Shown piece by piece: positions 60,328 to 64,000 of a DNA stretch of 64,000 nt. The notes under the pieces were generated by a model that was given only the letters and a program-made list of their open reading frames with translations, ran no database searches and was not told the DNA's origin. Made by a program: the position numbers and the translations under genes. This DNA comes from Paenibacillus castaneae. Its GTDB lineage: Bacteria; Bacillota; Bacilli; Paenibacillales; Paenibacillaceae. How positions within the stretch are numbered: the stretch's first letter is position 1; the number at the start of each line of letters is the position of its first letter. The stretch lies in NCBI RefSeq assembly GCF_002884445.1, contig NZ_KZ614144.1:785272-849271 (forward strand), written 5' to 3'.

Positions 60328-61956
60328 TCATTCTGCTGCATAACTTTTCTGGTACTGTCTAGGCGTTAGTCCGGTCCATTTCTTGAAGGTGGAGCTGAAA
60401 TGCCGCTCTTCCTGGTAGCCTACCTGCTTGGCGATGGCGTAAATTTTGTAACTCTCACGCAGCAGTTCCTTCGCTCGCTCGACGCGATACTGGTGTAAAT
60501 AATCGAGAAAGTTAACACCAAGCTCTTGCTTGAACAGAGAGCTCAAATAGGAGTTGCTTACAAATGTTTCCTTCGCTGCTTGCTCCAGCGTCAGATTTGT
60601 ATGGTATTTATTTTTGATCAGCTCGATCGTAGCATGAACCGTCCGATGCAGTGTTTTTCGATTAGAAGCGGCTTCGACGATGTTCTGAATAATTTTTTGC
60701 ACAATGGCGGAGCAATTGTCGAGCGTCTCCATATCCGGTATTTTTTCTATCCAATTAATAACGCCGTCCTGCCACTCTATAGAGCCGGAATATCGCTCTT
60801 TGGCGAATTTTTGCAGCTCCAAGATGAGGCTAGTTACCCGCAAAATAATTTCAGCGCGTGAATAGTCTGTTTGATCTCTTATGTAAGCGAAGCCGGTATC
60901 GATGGAGTCTACCGCCTGCCCGTATTGTTCATTCTGAAGATACCCGAGCAGCTTCATCTCCATGCGCTGCAAGTATATATCATCAAGGATAGAGCTAGCA
61001 GGGGACGGCTGGCGATTGATTTCGGAGAACAGGAAGATGCCGCCCCTGCCTTGATAGAAGCGTCGTTCCATCGCTTCGAGCGCTTCTTGATAGCCCAGGT
61101 GGGCATCGTTCACCGATGCTTGCGCTGAGCTGAGCGATAGACTGATGGATAGCTTCAAATAAGATTCTAGATTTTGCTGCAATACTCGCATAATGGCTTC
61201 TTGGCCGTCATTCGAATTAATCGTTGTGCAATTGCCAATCCAGAGCATTTCCTCGCCGTGCCGGATGACCTCAAGCTTGCCGTCATAGTGGGCACCTAAC
61301 GTTTCTTCGGCAATATTGAGCAGAGCATACCGAATGAGCTCTAAATCTCGTTTAGATGAGAAGCTGTTGTTGCTATCGTCATTGTCAATTCGAATTAAAC
61401 CCACTTCTATAGGACCGACTTGCAGGGAAAGATTGACCTCTCTCATCGCAACTGACCGATCCTCTAGGGGCATTAACGGCTGTTGAAGCCACTGTGACAA
61501 AATTTGATTTTTCAACAAATGAATGTTGCGGTTCCAAGTGCGGCTCATCTCCGTCATATGATGATCCTCATATTCGGAAGCTTTGATCTTTTGTTTCACA
61601 TCCAAGAGGACGCGTATAATATCATTCGGCATACATGGCTTTAATATATAATCGGAAACGCCCAGCTTTATAGCTTCTCTAGCGTATTCAAATTCGTTGT
61701 AACCGGTTAGGAGCACCGTATGGAACTGCAAACCGGCTGCTTTTGCTTCGCGAATGAGCTCAAGTCCGTTCAAGTAGGGCATCCGGATATCAGTCAGGAG
61801 CACGTCTGGCGGATTTTCCTTCATCAGTTCTAAAGCTTGCCGGCCGTTCTCCGCTTCTCCAGAAATTTCGATATCGTACATCTTCCAATCAATAAGCGTA
61901 AGGAGTCCTTCACGGAATGATTGCTCATCCTCTGCGACGATCATTTTAAGCGACAT
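60328..61956 (-). CDS. AraC-type response regulator (YesN-like)
   Basis: A 542-residue response regulator. The receiver (about 1-120) has the acidic pocket AEDE, phosphoacceptor Asp56 (LLTDIRMP) and Lys106 (YILKPCMP); a middle helical part (about 130-420) is followed by the AraC double helix-turn-helix (about 435-540: LTLEQAAKETFVSNSYLSSLFK, YRVERAKELL, IYAIAKQVGYQEERHFSSTFKK). The start overlaps the kinase stop by 11 nt. This is the YesMN-type arrangement, which in Paenibacillus usually controls a neighbouring sugar ABC transporter; the divergent gene at 63960 begins with a secretion signal and is a likely target. Confidence 0.9.
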   Translation of the reverse strand: MSLKMIVAEDEQSFREGLLTLIDWKMYDIEISGEAENGRQALELMKENPPDVLLTDIRMPYLNGLELIREAKAAGLQFHTVLLTGYNEFEYAREAIKLGVSDYILKPCMPNDIIRVLLDVKQKIKASEYEDHHMTEMSRTWNRNIHLLKNQILSQWLQQPLMPLEDRSVAMREVNLSLQVGPIEVGLIRIDNDDSNNSFSSKRDLELIRYALLNIAEETLGAHYDGKLEVIRHGEEMLWIGNCTTINSNDGQEAIMRVLQQNLESYLKLSISLSLSSAQASVNDAHLGYQEALEAMERRFYQGRGGIFLFSEINRQPSPASSILDDIYLQRMEMKLLGYLQNEQYGQAVDSIDTGFAYIRDQTDYSRAEIILRVTSLILELQKFAKERYSGSIEWQDGVINWIEKIPDMETLDNCSAIVQKIIQNIVEAASNRKTLHRTVHATIELIKNKYHTNLTLEQAAKETFVSNSYLSSLFKQELGVNFLDYLHQYRVERAKELLRESYKIYAIAKQVGYQEERHFSSTFKKWTGLTPRQYQKSYAAE

Positions 61957-63763
61957 ATTCGTTGTCCCCCTGCTTAATTCGTACTTGCACTCTTGTGCCT
62001 ATGCCCTCTTTGCTCTGAATGCTTAGCTCTGCCTGCTCGTAATATAAATTCAGCCTCTCCTTAATATTGGACAGCGCCATAGATGAGGGCGACTGTACCA
62101 TATTGCGATTAGCCTTATCCGCTGCAGCGTTTTTCTGTAACAGAAGCAATTGCTCCTCTGGTATGCCTGGTCCGTTATCTGTCACCTCAAGAATAATCCA
62201 GCCCTCTTCTTTATAGGCGCTTACATGAATGTTGCAAGTTCCTTCAGATGGCTCGATGGCATGAATAATCGCATTTTCTACTAGCGGCTGAATGAGAAGT
62301 TTCGGCATGCGGAAGTGCTTAAGCGCAGCATCCGTTTCGATCTCGAAGTGAAGCCGAGCGGGATAACGTTTCTTTTGCAGAAATAAGTAGTGCCTTACCA
62401 GCTCCAGCTCCTGCTCTAATTCCACGAAATCATTTCCGCTATTCAAACTTAAACGAAACACCTGCGACAGTGACACGACCATCTCGGATATTTCTTGATC
62501 GCCTTTCTGCATGGCGCTCCAATTAATCATATTTAATGTATTGTAGAGAAAATGCGGATTAATTTGCGATTGCAGCGCTTTAAGCTCCGCTTCCCGCTGC
62601 TTTAGGCTAGACGCATATACATCATCAATTAATGTTTTCACTCGCTCGACCATCGTGTTGTACAAATGGCCAAGACGCCCGATCTCATCGTTGCCGTTTA
62701 AGTACACCCGCTGGGAAAAGTCCCCGATTTGCAGTGCTTTCATCGACAGCATTAGTTTTTTCATCGGATTCGTAATAATTCTCGTAATGATCCATGACAG
62801 AAGAATAGTGATAAATCCCATGGCTGCCATAATGGTAATGGTTACGGAGCCGATATGCTTGAGCTCTACGACCAGCTTGCTGCGATCCTGTATAACGACA
62901 ACATGCCAGCCGGTTATGTCCGATGCTGAATCCGACACGATAAATTCCGCGTTATTTTTCAGCTTGGCAAGCCCAGAAGCGGGTTCTTCCTGTGTGGAGC
63001 CTGCTTGCTCGAATATCGGCAGTTTCGTAATGGGCTTTCCAATCCACCTTAAGTCAGTCGCTGCCAGAATGTCGCCGTTGTTGTCCATAATAAACTGAAT
63101 AGCACCCTCATTGTCATGAAATAGGCTTTGACTCAGTTTATCCGCATCCATGCCTAGAACAAGAAGTCCGTTATTTTCATAGTTGTAAAAGTTTTTGTAC
63201 GGCTTGATCAGCATCAGCTTATGATGATAATCACCGGGCAATATGCTATCCGACGGCTTGATCAGCTCCCAGATTAATTGGTTGGGCGATGCATTTAGCC
63301 GTTCATAATATTTGGTTGCTTTAAAGCGATCGTAACTGATAGCGCTTGCAATACCCGTCTGTGTAATAACGAACGGCTGACTTGACTCCATATTAGTCTG
63401 AGCCGGGTACAGAACCATCGTTTGAATAGACTCTCCGGTAACCATAAGAGGGAGCAAATTTTTAAATACTTGATCACGCCGCTGAGGTGTATCGCCGTTC
63501 ATGACCATCGCTTGGACGGTCGGATTCAGAAATAAATAATTGGAGAAGCTGATGGTGCTTTGGGCGAAATAGTCAAGCTGATCCTTTGTTTTCACAGCCA
63601 TATTCATCTGAGCTTGCCGAATTTTTTCTACGACCTCTCTAGACGCGATTATGTAGGAGAAAAGGCCCGTGATGCCGACTGTTACAATAAGAAGCGGAAT
63701 GATTAACGTCAGCAATTTACGCTGTAGAGTAATGTTTCGAAATGGAGGAAATAGAGCTCTCAT
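61946..63763 (-). CDS. YesM-type sensor histidine kinase
   Basis: A 605-residue kinase from ATG 63763, with AAAGGTGA 6 nt upstream; an in-frame ATG at 63799 lacks one. One helix (about 20-42) and another (about 305-328) flank an extracellular dCache-like sensor; HAMP (about 330-385) is followed by the His_kinase domain with phosphoacceptor His404 in LQSQINPHFLYNTLNMIN, the N box VENAIIHAIEP and G1 DNGPGIP. It is co-translated with the YesN-like regulator. Ligand sensing is likely for a sugar or oligosaccharide, alone or through a binding protein. Confidence 0.9.
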   Translation of the reverse strand: MRALFPPFRNITLQRKLLTLIIPLLIVTVGITGLFSYIIASREVVEKIRQAQMNMAVKTKDQLDYFAQSTISFSNYLFLNPTVQAMVMNGDTPQRRDQVFKNLLPLMVTGESIQTMVLYPAQTNMESSQPFVITQTGIASAISYDRFKATKYYERLNASPNQLIWELIKPSDSILPGDYHHKLMLIKPYKNFYNYENNGLLVLGMDADKLSQSLFHDNEGAIQFIMDNNGDILAATDLRWIGKPITKLPIFEQAGSTQEEPASGLAKLKNNAEFIVSDSASDITGWHVVVIQDRSKLVVELKHIGSVTITIMAAMGFITILLSWIITRIITNPMKKLMLSMKALQIGDFSQRVYLNGNDEIGRLGHLYNTMVERVKTLIDDVYASSLKQREAELKALQSQINPHFLYNTLNMINWSAMQKGDQEISEMVVSLSQVFRLSLNSGNDFVELEQELELVRHYLFLQKKRYPARLHFEIETDAALKHFRMPKLLIQPLVENAIIHAIEPSEGTCNIHVSAYKEEGWIILEVTDNGPGIPEEQLLLLQKNAAADKANRNMVQSPSSMALSNIKERLNLYYEQAELSIQSKEGIGTRVQVRIKQGDNEYVA

Positions 63764-63901
63764 TCGCTTCACCTTTAATAGCTGGATTTGTACGTTCATT
63801 ATACAAGAAACGACGGAGGCAATCTGCTATTTTACTGATAATCCAAAAAATGAGGCATCTATTCTAAAATATGAGTCATATTTTGGTTAATAATTCCACG
63901 C

Positions 63902-63907
63902 TATAAT
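63902..63907 (+). promoter_or_regulatory. Probable -10 box of the rightmost gene
   Basis: A perfect TATAAT lies 53 nt before the start at 63960. I see no matching -35 box, so it may need an activator such as the divergent YesN-like regulator. Confidence 0.35.
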
Positions 63908-63959
63908 GAGTGCAGGCAGGGGAAGGACACCTGTTCAACAAAAAAAAGGTGGGGTAACG

Positions 63960-64000
63960 ATGAAAAAATTATTGTCATTATGTACAGTCATCATTCTAGT
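63960..64000 (+). CDS. Start of a secreted-protein gene (partial, runs off the window)
   Basis: ATG 63960 is behind AAGGTGGGG and opens a frame MKKLLSLCTVIILV, the basic-plus-hydrophobic start of a signal peptide, cut by the window edge. Because it is divergent from a YesM/YesN pair, a sugar-binding lipoprotein of an ABC importer is the likeliest identity, but only 14 codons are visible. Confidence 0.5.
   Translation, partial: MKKLLSLCTVIIL

Noticed and set aside
1..64000. Search for tRNA, rRNA, prophage, intact transposase and restriction-modification genes.
   Set aside because: Nothing with the right motifs or structure was seen on either strand by eye; absence is not proven without a dedicated scan.

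Overview
The window reads as chromosomal DNA of a Paenibacillus-like Firmicute. The signs are two very large secreted proteins ending in three SLH (S-layer homology) modules, YesM/YesN-type two-component genes, short-Q-loop cytochrome bd, a lipoteichoic-acid synthase, strong AGGAGG ribosome binding sites, and frequent TTG/GTG starts. I see no rRNA, tRNA, CRISPR array, prophage or intact transposase gene. Assignments come from reading motifs and protein sequence by eye; no database search was run.

Layout. 1-3.2 kb: the 3' end of an unrecognised gene, a fosmidomycin-resistance-type MFS exporter with its FadR-type regulator, and a GyrI-like ligand-binding protein. 3.5-7.7 kb: an organosulfur operon (cytoplasmic sulfatase plus SsuCBA-like ABC importer). 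7.7-12.6 kb: a two-component pair and a LacI-sensor/GGDEF fusion. 13.2-23.7 kb: the most distinctive locus. It holds a surface SLH protein containing BspA-type leucine-rich repeats and a xylose-isomerase-like TIM barrel, a LacI regulator, a complete tripartite tricarboxylate transporter (TctC-B-A) and two Gfo/Idh/MocA oxidoreductases. Eight GTAAACG-type operator-like palindromes tie these genes together, and a minicistron behind a perfect Shine-Dalgarno lies in front of the SLH gene. 23.8-32.4 kb: housekeeping and regulatory genes (HAD phosphatase, RDD protein, glutamate racemase, ECF sigma/anti-sigma pair, exonuclease III, DeoR, MocR/RidA, a small membrane protein).

32.6-41.8 kb: a heterodimeric ABC exporter with one degenerate ATP site, an LTA-synthase-family enzyme, an AI-2E-family permease, UppP, a UPF0303 protein and a DUF2062 protein. 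41.8-51.5 kb: an AraC regulator, an unrecognised gene, a phytanoyl-CoA-dioxygenase/HEAT fusion, an orphan sugar-binding lipoprotein followed by a dCache-GGDEF-EAL enzyme, and cytochrome bd genes. 51.7-64 kb: an SLH-anchored type I pullulanase with cre-like sites, an EamA transporter, a TPR/Gmad2 protein, a DEDDh exonuclease, and a YesMN pair divergent from the start of a secreted-protein gene.

Non-coding structure is notable. Two intergenic regions (36.25-36.50 kb and 59.13-59.41 kb) carry a modular palindromic repeat family built as P-a-P-b-P-a-P and P-a-P-b-b-type tandem mosaics. A separate 33-bp sequence occurs twice (10.14 and 43.29 kb), each time just upstream of closely related terminator hairpins. 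The best candidates for an undescribed system are the 13.2-23.7 kb surface-protein/TTT/oxidoreductase regulon and the modular palindrome family.
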